Position numbers and translations under genes: made by a program. The notes beneath the pieces were generated by a model, which made no database searches, was not told where the DNA came from, and worked only from the letters and a program-made list of their open reading frames with translations. From contig JACZWF010000067.1 of assembly GCA_022572285.1 (NCBI GenBank), positions 1-7,832 on the forward strand: DNA of 7,832 nt, written 5' to 3'. Shown here piece after piece: positions 1 through 5,870 of the stretch. The number at the start of each line of letters is the position of its first letter. Position 1 is the stretch's first letter. This DNA is from Nitrososphaerota archaeon (GTDB lineage Archaea > Thermoproteota > Nitrososphaeria > Nitrososphaerales > UBA57).

Positions 1-870
1 AATGTCCTGGATGGCCTCGATGGCGTCCTTAAAGGATTCGAGCTTTGTCTGTATGTTGGTGACGAATTGCCGGATAGGATCGCCGAACTGCTTTTTGAAG
101 ATGGCCGGCACGCCCCCGCGCAGCGTGCTTTCGAGTTGCTGGAGCGCGGGTTTGTCGGTGTTCAAGACGGTTTTGATGGCTTCGAGGGCATCGCTCAGGG
201 CCTGCTGCTCCATGCTCGCCACCGCCGTGACAGCCGCCATCAGGTCCGTCAGCGGCGTCAATTCCAGGTCCACCAGAAGCGCCCGCACCTCCGGATAATG
301 ATCCTTGTCGGCGGCCATCGTCTTCCGGCGCGCTTCCAGTTGGAGCCCCCGGCCTTTGTTGGCTTCCACGAGCGTCTTCAGATCGGTCACCGAGGCGCCG
401 AAGCCGGGCGCCTTGACCGTTACTTGCGCGTTGACCTCTTTGATAAGTTCCTGGATCTTCGCCGTCGTGGCGCTGAAATCCAGCCCGCCGAGCAGGTCCG
501 GGAGCTTCTTTTCAACGTCGTCTACCGCATCCTTGATGGCATTGAGATACGCGCCGCCCAGCACGTCTTTGAGCATCTGCCAGAAGTCGGCCTCGGCGAT
601 GTCTTGCAGACCGACGCCTTCGAGCAGTTTAGCCAGCGAGATGGTCTCTTTGATGGTGTTGACGATTTTGTCCAACTCGAAATCACGAACCTGTTCGAGC
701 TGGAAGACCACCGTGTTGGTGATCTCCGTGATCATCTGGTTCAAGGGTTCGGGCGAGAGCGCCTCGACCACGTCGTAGAGTTGGTCGTAAATCTTCTGGA
801 CCTGGTCGATGATGATCTGCGGATCGAGTTTCTCGACGATTTGGGTGAGTTCGTCGTTGGAAGGTTTCTC
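1..870 (-). CDS. Unrecognised helix-rich protein fragment, likely bacterial, open at both ends
   Basis: Reading the minus strand with codons ending at position 870 gives about 290 codons without a stop to the left edge of the window. The translation is natural-looking protein, rich in D, E, K, L, I and Q, with stretches such as LSPEPLNQMITEITNTVVFQ, and strongly predicted-helical or coiled-coil in feel. The opposite (plus) frame, which is also open, translates to arginine- and histidine-rich sequence typical of an antisense frame. The frame continues to a TAG at 901-903, with only a TTG at 880-882 as a possible start, so the N-terminus is probably missing; the C-terminus lies outside the window. 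The DNA is GC-richer than everything to the right and uses GCC, CTG, GCG and CTC codons heavily. I do not recognise the family. Tape-measure-like or other long helical structural proteins would look like this, but that is only a guess. Confidence 0.6.
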
Positions 871-905
871 AACCCCTACCAACCTATAACCGGTCCTGAT
901 CTATT
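865..905. other. Compositional breakpoint, probable assembly chimera junction
   Basis: GC-rich bacterial-type coding sequence on the minus strand gives way within a few tens of bases to AT-richer archaeal-type coding sequence on the plus strand. The minus frame closes at TAG 901-903, and the plus frame first looks like a genuine protein somewhere after about 885. I see no transposase, tRNA, inverted repeat or target duplication at the boundary that would mark an integration event. Two genes facing each other's interior and both apparently cut at one point is what a chimeric contig join looks like. A real insertion boundary cannot be excluded from sequence alone. The exact position within this interval is uncertain. 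Confidence 0.6.
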
Positions 906-921
906 CTCAGAAGTAGAACGA

Positions 922-2232
922 ATGTACAAAATGAGGGTCATTCTCGAGACTCTCGACGATCTTCTCTCTGAGTATGGAGACTTTGTGGAAGATCTCCGTA
1001 TACCTCTGGAATATTTTCTATTCGAGAAGCTCCGCAAGAGGGCAGCAATATACCCTCCTGCCTCGTATAGCTATGCCCAAACCTATGGTGGAATAAACGG
1101 AAGTAGGAATCTCAAAAGGAGTACGGCAGGATTTCTTGAAGCTCTGAGAAAGCTTGAATCTCTTGGTGATGACATTAGAAGAATAGAATTGAACGACGAT
1201 GGCAGTATCAGTGTTTTAAATGGGAAGAGAAGGAGACAGTTCGGAAGGATCAAAACGGCCTTCTCTGGGACTCAAAGAGGTCTCAGGCAATATGCTGTAC
1301 ATGGGTATGCTGGGAGAGTTAGACCAAGTGTAGTTAGGAAAGAGCTGCTCTCAAAAATCTCTAGAGCTCGAGGGAGCACTGAGGGGCCTCTCGCTGAGTT
1401 GAAGGATCCTAAGACTTTGTTGAGGGTTGAGGAGGGCGAGCTTCTTATGGAAGGGTCAGATTGGGTGACACAACTTCTTGAGAAACTCGATATTGATAGA
1501 GACTCAAAGGTCACAACAGTGAAGCTAGGAGGCTCCTGCACCCTCTATTCTGTATTTGTGGGAGATTCCAGACCGCGGAGACTCGTGGCAAAAAGATTCA
1601 GGAATACAACTTCCGTGAGACAGTTGTTTTCAAATCTTAGAAGTGTTCCGTCAAGGAGCTGGGAATTTACCCCTCTAGCTAGATTACACCGTGAATATTC
1701 ACTAAGCAGGCTCATCAGAAGTAAAGATGTTCATACAGCCAAGATCTTAGCAATCGTTCTTCCTGAAAGAATCATAGTCAGAGAGTTTTTCGAAGGGACT
1801 GATCTGAGCTCAATAATCGGCAAGAAAGACGAGATGAATACAATCTCCTCGGTTATACTGGCATATGGTTTGCTTCTTTCTAGAATTCACTTAAGGGGGT
1901 TTGCCCTGGGTGACTCTAGACCCAACAACGTAATTTCTTCAGGTCCGCAGCTCCACGTCTTGGATTGGGAGCATGCGACAAGAGGAGGGGATATTTCTTG
2001 GGATATCTCCGAATTTCTCTATAGTTCGCTGAGCAAGAACCCTAATCCCGATTTTGCGAGACATCTCATAAGATCATTTTTTGAAGGGTATTTCAAGAAG
2101 GGGAGTCATAAGCCGTTGACTCAAGTGATGAAGGCCAGAAAGTACTTTCTCCCATTCAAATATGGAATCTCCCGTTCTATGGCTCAGACAATTAAAGAGG
2201 AACTTACTCGCTCTTCGTCTGAGATTTCCTAA
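922..2232 (+). CDS. Atypical protein-kinase-fold protein (Bud32/APH/LPS-kinase-like)
   Basis: From ATG 922 this is 436 residues; an ATG at 931 is also possible. The C-terminal half has a kinase-like order: a glycine-containing loop GGSCTLYS (203-210), a candidate ATP lysine K224 in LVAKRF, a candidate helix-C glutamate E258 in HREYSL, a hinge-like REFFEGTDL (287-295), a catalytic-loop-like GDSRPNNVI (330-338) with D331 and N336, and a metal-binding-like LDWE (D348) followed by GGDISWDISEFLY. The usual catalytic-loop histidine is absent (LGD instead of HGD). Residues 1-180 form a separate region with IYPPASYSYAQTY that I do not recognise. The frame is open upstream into the foreign-looking DNA, and no ATG, GTG or TTG occurs in frame between about 871 and 921, so the true start may have been lost at the junction. 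A weak TATA-like CCTATAACC lies at 883-891. The substrate is unknown; small molecule or protein are both possible. It is not canonical Bud32, which has HGDLTTSN. Confidence 0.7.
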   Translation: MYKMRVILETLDDLLSEYGDFVEDLRIPLEYFLFEKLRKRAAIYPPASYSYAQTYGGINGSRNLKRSTAGFLEALRKLESLGDDIRRIELNDDGSISVLNGKRRRQFGRIKTAFSGTQRGLRQYAVHGYAGRVRPSVVRKELLSKISRARGSTEGPLAELKDPKTLLRVEEGELLMEGSDWVTQLLEKLDIDRDSKVTTVKLGGSCTLYSVFVGDSRPRRLVAKRFRNTTSVRQLFSNLRSVPSRSWEFTPLARLHREYSLSRLIRSKDVHTAKILAIVLPERIIVREFFEGTDLSSIIGKKDEMNTISSVILAYGLLLSRIHLRGFALGDSRPNNVISSGPQLHVLDWEHATRGGDISWDISEFLYSSLSKNPNPDFARHLIRSFFEGYFKKGSHKPLTQVMKARKYFLPFKYGISRSMAQTIKEELTRSSSEIS

Positions 2233-2431
2233 AGTCTGTGTATCCACAGTTCCCGCAAGTCATCCTGTTCTTATGCTCCGCAAGAAAAAACCCTCTCCCA
2301 CATCTCGGGCATTCCTTCCTGAGTCGGGTAATGGTCGAGCCCTCAACCTTGTAGAAACTAGACGCTTTAGGTGTAGCTCTTGGTCTCCTTTTTGTCCGTA
2401 CTTTCTTCTCCTTAGACTCAGACAGGTACAA
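2204..2431 (-). CDS. rps27ae: Small-subunit ribosomal protein S27ae (eS31 family)
   Basis: A 75-residue basic zinc-ribbon protein of the 30S subunit. Cysteines C41 and C44 (CPRCG) and C59 and C62 (CGNCGY) form the zinc site, with the family-typical RLRKECPRCG and HKNRMTCGNCGY context. The basic N-terminus KVRTKRRPRATPKAS fits an rRNA-binding tail. The start is TTG at 2431-2429: an in-frame TAA lies five codons upstream with no other start between them. The sequence GGAGATGAT directly before the TTG closely matches the archaeal Shine-Dalgarno, which supports this choice. The gene lies 22 bp after rps24e, and they are probably cotranscribed. Its last 29 bp overlap the end of the convergent kinase-like gene. 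In many archaea rps27ae is followed by the kae1-bud32 gene; here an unrelated-looking kinase gene arrives from the other direction. Confidence 0.92.
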   Translation of the reverse strand: MYLSESKEKKVRTKRRPRATPKASSFYKVEGSTITRLRKECPRCGRGFFLAEHKNRMTCGNCGYTDFRKSQTKSE

Positions 2432-2435
2432 TCAT

Positions 2436-2439
2436 CTCC
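2436..2439 (-). promoter_or_regulatory. Shine-Dalgarno of rps27ae
   Basis: The minus strand reads GGAG five bases before the TTG start, and the extended GGAGATGAT matches the full archaeal anti-SD complement GGAGGTGAT at eight of nine positions. It is the clearest ribosome binding site in the window and decides the TTG start of rps27ae. Confidence 0.65.
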
Positions 2440-2453
2440 ATTTTAGGATAATC

Positions 2454-2750
2454 TTACTTCCCAGCGTCTTTCTCTTTTGGTTTATTCCTAAGGTAGATGT
2501 GCTTGGGAAGTCTAGATCTGGCTGTCTCGTCATCCTGGTATACGTAAAAAAGGCCGTTCAGTCTCGTGGTTCCTGACTCTCCTTGGAGCCTTATCGAGAA
2601 TACGCGGGAGCTATCCACCCCCAAGCTCTTTGCGATAGTCTCAGCTGCATCCTTACGTTTTATTCCCCCTGATCCCGCGGAAAAGGTTGCAGTTACCTCC
2701 TTCCTCATTAGCAATGGATTGTCTACTTCATTGATCTTCTCGAGACTCAT
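2454..2750 (-). CDS. rps24e: Small-subunit ribosomal protein S24e
   Basis: A 98-residue protein of the archaeal/eukaryotic 30S subunit. The diagnostic N-terminal segment NPLLMRKEVTATFSAG (residues 11-26) is the S24e signature region, followed by the RKDAAETIAKSLGVD helix and a C-terminal strand region with GLFYVYQDDETAR. Length is normal for archaeal S24e (about 95-105). It starts at ATG 2750-2748. No Shine-Dalgarno is visible; instead a perfect 7-bp hairpin ends directly at the ATG, which could influence initiation. The gene follows the dephospho-CoA kinase gene by 27 bp and precedes rps27ae by 22 bp, a conserved archaeal order, so a common transcript is likely. Confidence 0.93.
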   Translation of the reverse strand: MSLEKINEVDNPLLMRKEVTATFSAGSGGIKRKDAAETIAKSLGVDSSRVFSIRLQGESGTTRLNGLFYVYQDDETARSRLPKHIYLRNKPKEKDAGK

Positions 2751-2768
2751 CCGTGATTTCGATCACGG
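2751..2768 (-). promoter_or_regulatory. Perfect hairpin abutting the rps24e start codon
   Basis: On the minus strand CCGTGAT, a four-base CGAA loop and ATCACGG form a perfect 7-bp inverted repeat (arms 2762-2768 and 2751-2757). The 3' arm ends at the base immediately before the rps24e ATG, and the hairpin begins nine bases after the stop codon of the upstream gene. It could be an RNA hairpin that tunes initiation, perhaps a site for ribosomal-protein feedback, or a palindromic DNA operator. It lacks a T-run, so it is not a standard terminator. The structure is seen; the role is inferred. Confidence 0.5.
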
Positions 2769-2777
2769 TCTAAACTA

Positions 2778-3311
2778 TTAATACTTTAGTAGGTATTCAG
2801 GTAGTCCAGATTCCGTTAGCAGCTTCTCGGCCCTTAGTTTGGTTTCCCTATCGACCCTGACTGCCACCATCCCCTCATCTGGCTGGCCGTATATCACAGC
2901 ACCTCTAATCGGTGACAGTGCGACGGATGGGAGTGCGAGGAGATCCTCTTCACCATCGACCTGCAGAACAATGGGTTCATCACTGTGGATAAGCTCGCGA
3001 ATCGCAGATACTGCTTCAAATGTCACGAATCCAGATGGGTTCTTGATTATCCGCCTTTTTCCGCTCAGACCGGTTATTATACGATGCCTGCCTCTTCGTC
3101 TTTCTTTTAGGTCGATTATCTGAATCGATGGAGTAATGCCAACCTTAAGTAGGTTCTCGGTTGTGGCATCCCCTACGCTAATTAGTTTCTGACCTCCTTG
3201 AAGGTGAAGTCGTATTTCCGCGGCCGATGGGGAGTCTCCCCGGATAAGCTGCCCGAAAGGTCTCCTAAGGAGTTCACGAAGCTCCGGTCTAATCTTGATC
3301 CTATTGTCCAA
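2778..3311 (-). CDS. GTP-dependent dephospho-CoA kinase (DUF359 family)
   Basis: A 177-residue cytosolic enzyme that phosphorylates the ribose 3'-OH of dephospho-CoA with GTP, the last step of archaeal coenzyme A synthesis; the characterised member is from Thermococcus kodakarensis. Family motifs appear in order: a proline-rich N-terminal helix LRELLRRPFGQLI, VGDATTENLL (46-55), DLKERR (67-72), NPSGFVT (91-97), VDGEEDLLALP (118-128) and YGQPDEGMV (141-149). Length is typical. The start is TTG at 3311-3309; an in-frame TGA lies four codons upstream, and AAGG eight or so bases before it may serve as a weak ribosome binding site. The start overlaps the last 11 bp of the secreted-protein gene, which suggests translational coupling. 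Pairing with rps24e downstream and spt4 upstream is a common archaeal arrangement. Confidence 0.9.
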   Translation of the reverse strand: MDNRIKIRPELRELLRRPFGQLIRGDSPSAAEIRLHLQGGQKLISVGDATTENLLKVGITPSIQIIDLKERRRGRHRIITGLSGKRRIIKNPSGFVTFEAVSAIRELIHSDEPIVLQVDGEEDLLALPSVALSPIRGAVIYGQPDEGMVAVRVDRETKLRAEKLLTESGLPEYLLKY

Positions 3312-4524
3312 TCTGTGCCTTCAATGCGGAGGTTCTGGCCTTCCGTCCCTTTCTTCCCAGAAGGATCACAAATGGGATTAATACGGCTAGCGTCAATATC
3401 GCGCCCACTGATGCAAATTCGGGGACGGGAGCCCCCACCCTGACTCCTATATTGTGTTGGTGACTTGCCGACGTCTCGAACCGCGGAACGGTGATATACA
3501 TTATCTTTTCGGTTCCAGCCTGAACGTCATCCGCATCTTCCTCTGTAATCCGGGATGCAAACTGTTCTCCGATTCCGTCGATGAGTCCAAAAGTATTCAG
3601 AGAGTAAAACGGGGAGAGAATACCCCCTTCGATAATTCGATTAAGTCCTATTTCTCCTGGCCCAAACTCCAACTCAGTTTCCCCTCTTCCCTCGATCATC
3701 AATGCTAAGAGACTAGTTGATTCTGCGAACACAAAGCCTGAAATCTCGTACGTAACCCTCTGTACCAACTCTCCACCAATGATTGTAATATCTATCCTAT
3801 AGGTCGCGACACCATCCACGGCAGTTAGAGTGACCTGATACTCATAGCGCGTCACTGTATTGTTCAGGAGCTCGGCAGTCCAGGAAAGGCTACTAAGTAC
3901 TGTCCGGCTGACATCAGTATCTGTCCCCCTAGTGTAAAGCTGGTCTGAGTCTGTATCTATGAACTCGATTGAGTGTGTTAGCTCTACGCGGACCTTGTTG
4001 CTATCGTTGAAAAACCCTGGTGAAGACTCGAATACTACAGTCATCTCAGGCCGATTCTTGAAAACTTCAATTTTGTATCTTATACTGTTATTCTTAGTGA
4101 TAAACACATAGCGATCACTAGTTTGCTCAACCTCCACAATCTCGCCAATTACTGGAGGCGGAGCATCCGGTTCTAAGACGATTGTGACCTCTGCCGAGGC
4201 TCCCTCAACCTGAGCGCTCACGATATATTCTCCAGGAGGAAATTTCTCGGTGAAATCAAGCGGGAAGGTAAAGACTGCCACCTCAAAGTTTCCATCCGCA
4301 CCCGATGCAGCCTGTGCAATCCCAACTAGCTCTACAAATGGATTGAATATAATAATGGTCACCGCGGAGTTTACACGGGTTGTCCCGCTTACCACCACTT
4401 GATCTCCAAGACTGTACTCGGTCTTATTGGTGGTGAGCTCAAGAGGGACTTGCGCATAAGCTAACGGAAATAGTAAGATAAGCAACGTCAATGTCATCAG
4501 GGAGGCGAGGAAACGTGCGAACAT
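3301..4524 (-). CDS. Secreted Ig-like protein with PEF-type C-terminal anchor
   Basis: A 407-residue extracytoplasmic protein. Residues 1-24 are a signal peptide ending AYA before Q25. Residues about 28-118 look like an Ig-like beta domain of the kind common in thaumarchaeal surface proteins: TEYSLGDQVVVSGT, NPFVELVG, DGNFEVAVF and PPGEYIVSAQVEG. A PPP-containing linker follows, then a beta-rich middle region (about 130-365) that I do not recognise. The C-terminus is tripartite: PEF (368-370), a hydrophobic segment to about 389, and a basic cluster RKGRKAR (391-397). This matches the layout of archaeosortase substrates (PEF/PEFG-CTERM), though ten further residues follow and a simple membrane anchor is also possible. 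It starts at ATG 4524-4522, with a TATA-like element at a distance that implies a leaderless mRNA. It sits between spt4 and the CoA kinase gene, where no secreted protein is expected. Substrate or partner is unknown. Confidence 0.8.
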   Translation of the reverse strand: MFARFLASLMTLTLLILLFPLAYAQVPLELTTNKTEYSLGDQVVVSGTTRVNSAVTIIIFNPFVELVGIAQAASGADGNFEVAVFTFPLDFTEKFPPGEYIVSAQVEGASAEVTIVLEPDAPPPVIGEIVEVEQTSDRYVFITKNNSIRYKIEVFKNRPEMTVVFESSPGFFNDSNKVRVELTHSIEFIDTDSDQLYTRGTDTDVSRTVLSSLSWTAELLNNTVTRYEYQVTLTAVDGVATYRIDITIIGGELVQRVTYEISGFVFAESTSLLALMIEGRGETELEFGPGEIGLNRIIEGGILSPFYSLNTFGLIDGIGEQFASRITEEDADDVQAGTEKIMYITVPRFETSASHQHNIGVRVGAPVPEFASVGAILTLAVLIPFVILLGRKGRKARTSALKAQIGQ

Positions 4525-4542
4525 TGTAAGGCAGTGTTTTAG

Positions 4543-4553
4543 ATTATTATTTA
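4543..4553 (-). promoter_or_regulatory. TATA-like promoter element of the secreted-protein gene
   Basis: The minus strand reads TAAATAATAAT, an archaeal TATA-like box with purines (AAGAGA) just upstream as a possible BRE. Its centre is about 24 bases before the ATG at 4524, so transcription would begin at or next to the start codon, giving a leaderless message. It lies in the 46-bp gap after spt4 and implies that the secreted-protein gene, the CoA kinase gene and rps24e-rps27ae can be transcribed separately from the upstream genes. Confidence 0.5.
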
Positions 4554-4570
4554 TCTCTTAACCTGTTCCC

Positions 4571-4759
4571 TCAGGTTACCTTCACAGCATAACGACCGGG
4601 CTTTGTAATTGTTAACGTCCTTGCTATCTGAGATCTCTCGGCGTCTGCGACGACCACTAACCCAGACCAATCAGAGCTTAATTCGGTCGAGTGACAGTTG
4701 GGACATACCCTTCCACTTGTAAGCATTCTGCACTTCCTACAGGCGTACTCCTTTGCCAT
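4571..4759 (-). CDS. spt4: Transcription elongation factor Spt4 (RNA polymerase subunit E'')
   Basis: A 62-residue zinc protein that pairs with Spt5 (NusG homologue) and acts as an RNA polymerase processivity factor. Four cysteines C7, C10, C19 and C22 form the zinc site in ACRKCRMLTSGRVCPNC. The family core follows: LSSDWSGLVVVADAERSQIA and the closing PGRYAVKV. Length is standard for archaeal Spt4. It starts at ATG 4759-4757 with no visible Shine-Dalgarno (AATAAAG precedes the start). It follows rpo7 by 43 bp, the usual archaeal rpoE1-rpoE2 pair, so both are probably on one transcript. Confidence 0.95.
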   Translation of the reverse strand: MAKEYACRKCRMLTSGRVCPNCHSTELSSDWSGLVVVADAERSQIARTLTITKPGRYAVKVT

Positions 4760-4802
4760 CTTTATTCACTCTGCAGAGAAGATCGCTACCAAGTAATTAA
4801 CA

Positions 4803-5405
4803 TTAAGCGGCTTTATCCTTTCCACTTTTTTCCAACTTTGAGGCCTTATCCGACTTTGAGGCCTTCTTTACTTCTTCCTCAATCCACTCGACGACGCCGA
4901 GGTAGGGCTGTCTGCAGGTGACACCAATCTTTCCCATTGCTGCACCCCTTCCAAGACTCACCGCGGTAATTCTGACCCTCATTCTCGATCCGACTTTTAT
5001 TGTCTTCCTGCTCTGACTCGCCGTTATTATCCCCTGTCGGACATCGCTGTTGAGATAGTCGTCGGTAATTTGGGATAGGTGTAACAAAGCGTCAGTTGGC
5101 CCTATTCTTATGAACGCGCCAAAGTCAGTAATCTCTACGACCTCTCCCTCGATTATCTCTTGTATCTTGGGTAGAAAAGTGAGTATGTTCAAGGTAACAG
5201 TGTGATAAGTTGCTCCATCACCCGGAATAATCTTCCCTGTCCTGTCAGCTTTTACATTCATGATTAGGACGACGTATCCCATTTCAGGAGAGATTGTGCT
5301 TTCATATTTGCCTTTTAGAATTGATTGGGCGACTTCCTGAAGTGGGTCACCGAAACTTGAGGGTGGAATGCGAACTACGTCTTCGACTTCGAGGATTTGA
5401 AACAA
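4803..5405 (-). CDS. rpo7: DNA-directed RNA polymerase subunit Rpo7 (RpoE')
   Basis: A 200-residue stalk subunit of archaeal RNA polymerase that pairs with Rpo4 and helps open-complex formation and contact with nascent RNA; homologue of eukaryotic Rpb7. The N-terminal tip domain is clear (LEVEDVVRIPPSSFG, LKGKYESTISPEMGYVV, IPGDGATYHTVTLNIL). The S1 RNA-binding domain spans about 84-165 (GEVVEITDFGAFIRIGPTDALLHLSQI), and the family ending GVTCRQPYLG is at 161-170. The start is TTG at 5405-5403, supported by alignment of MFQILEVEDVVRIPP to the family N-terminus; there is no nearby in-frame ATG and no Shine-Dalgarno. Residues 179-200 are an unusual lysine/serine-rich tail (KKASKSDKASKLEKSGKDKAA) beyond the usual end, partly made by a short DNA repeat. 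The gene lies 52 bp after the PIN gene. Confidence 0.95.
   Translation of the reverse strand: MFQILEVEDVVRIPPSSFGDPLQEVAQSILKGKYESTISPEMGYVVLIMNVKADRTGKIIPGDGATYHTVTLNILTFLPKIQEIIEGEVVEITDFGAFIRIGPTDALLHLSQITDDYLNSDVRQGIITASQSRKTIKVGSRMRVRITAVSLGRGAAMGKIGVTCRQPYLGVVEWIEEEVKKASKSDKASKLEKSGKDKAA
4835..4865 (-). repeat. Two-copy direct repeat inside the rpo7 tail
   Basis: The 13-base word actttgaggcctt (plus-strand reading) occurs at 4835-4847 and again at 4853-4865, a period of 18 bases or six codons. It encodes the lysine/serine repetition in the C-terminal tail of Rpo7 (KASKSDKASK). The in-frame period suggests the tail grew by a short duplication. Confidence 0.6.
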
Positions 5406-5457
5406 GCTAGATAGATTCGGGACCTAGAGAATGGTTAAGAATCTTTCTATGTAAGTC

Positions 5458-5856
5458 TCACAAAACTGGAGATCCAACCAATCGTCCTCGGCTCAGACTA
5501 ATTATCCTGATTCCCTGCCTTCTTGCTTTTTCAAGTAATGCTCTATCAAGACTTGCGATCGCAACGTCCTTCTTACCTTTGGCATATTTTAGAATCCTGC
5601 CGTCTGCCGATGGAAAACCTCTATCATCCCTATTTTTATCGTCACCAACGATTCTCAGGTCCTTTGCATAGGCAAGCGCCAACCTTGCATCTTTCCCCCT
5701 CCTCGTGTATGTTCTCTTGGCAATTCTCTCGAGTTCGCTAATAACCTCTACTACTGTAACACGAGTATAACCGCCAAAACTTGCCGATAGATTCTCCGAG
5801 GGGAGAGGCCGAGTCGCGATCCGAATTAAAAAGCTTGTATCAAGTATTAAGATCAT
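5458..5856 (-). CDS. PIN-domain protein of the archaeal Fcf1-like/PIN_9 type
   Basis: A 132-residue single PIN domain, probably a metal-dependent endoribonuclease. The likely acidic metal ligands are D6 in LILDTSFLI, E37 or E41 in VVEVISELERIA, D85 in SADGRI and D104 in ASLDRALL. The protein ends in a beta strand and short tail (GIRIISLSRGRLVG). It starts at ATG 5856-5854, 14 bp after the aIF2 gamma stop; AAGGA overlaps that stop as a possible weak ribosome binding site. There is no antitoxin gene beside it, and its place between aIF2 gamma and rpo7 recurs in many archaea. A housekeeping role in rRNA or ribosome processing is therefore more likely than a VapC toxin role. That function is inferred from context and is not shown by the sequence. 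Confidence 0.85.
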   Translation of the reverse strand: MILILDTSFLIRIATRPLPSENLSASFGGYTRVTVVEVISELERIAKRTYTRRGKDARLALAYAKDLRIVGDDKNRDDRGFPSADGRILKYAKGKKDVAIASLDRALLEKARRQGIRIISLSRGRLVGSPVL

Positions 5857-5870
5857 CGATAGCTAGGTCC

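Noticed and set aside
2..778. Other plus-strand frames (2-298 and 305-778)
   Set aside because: They are serine- and threonine-rich shadow translations of the minus-strand coding sequence with no recognisable family.
67..921. Plus-strand frame continuous with the kinase gene, giving a 721-residue protein
   Set aside because: The left part is arginine- and histidine-rich antisense-like translation, while the minus strand with the same codon boundaries gives natural protein. The composition also changes at about 870, so the long frame is a join artefact.
1272..1541. Minus-strand frame of 89 codons inside the kinase gene
   Set aside because: Low-complexity serine/leucine-rich antisense translation, inside a well-supported plus-strand gene.
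922..2232. Identification as Bud32 of the KEOPS complex
   Set aside because: Position next to rps27ae invites this, but the protein has LGDSRPNN and LDWEHA rather than HGDLTTSN and DFGL, has a large extra N-terminal region and is on the opposite strand.
2751..2768. Hairpin as a transcription terminator
   Set aside because: No T-run follows on the minus strand, and the hairpin runs straight into the rps24e start codon.
2839..3708. Plus-strand frames opposite the CoA kinase and secreted-protein genes
   Set aside because: They lie antisense to clearly conserved coding sequence and resemble no family.
5458..5856. VapC toxin of a toxin-antitoxin pair
   Set aside because: No small antitoxin gene lies next to it; the neighbours are aIF2 gamma and rpo7, and the gene order fits a conserved housekeeping PIN protein.
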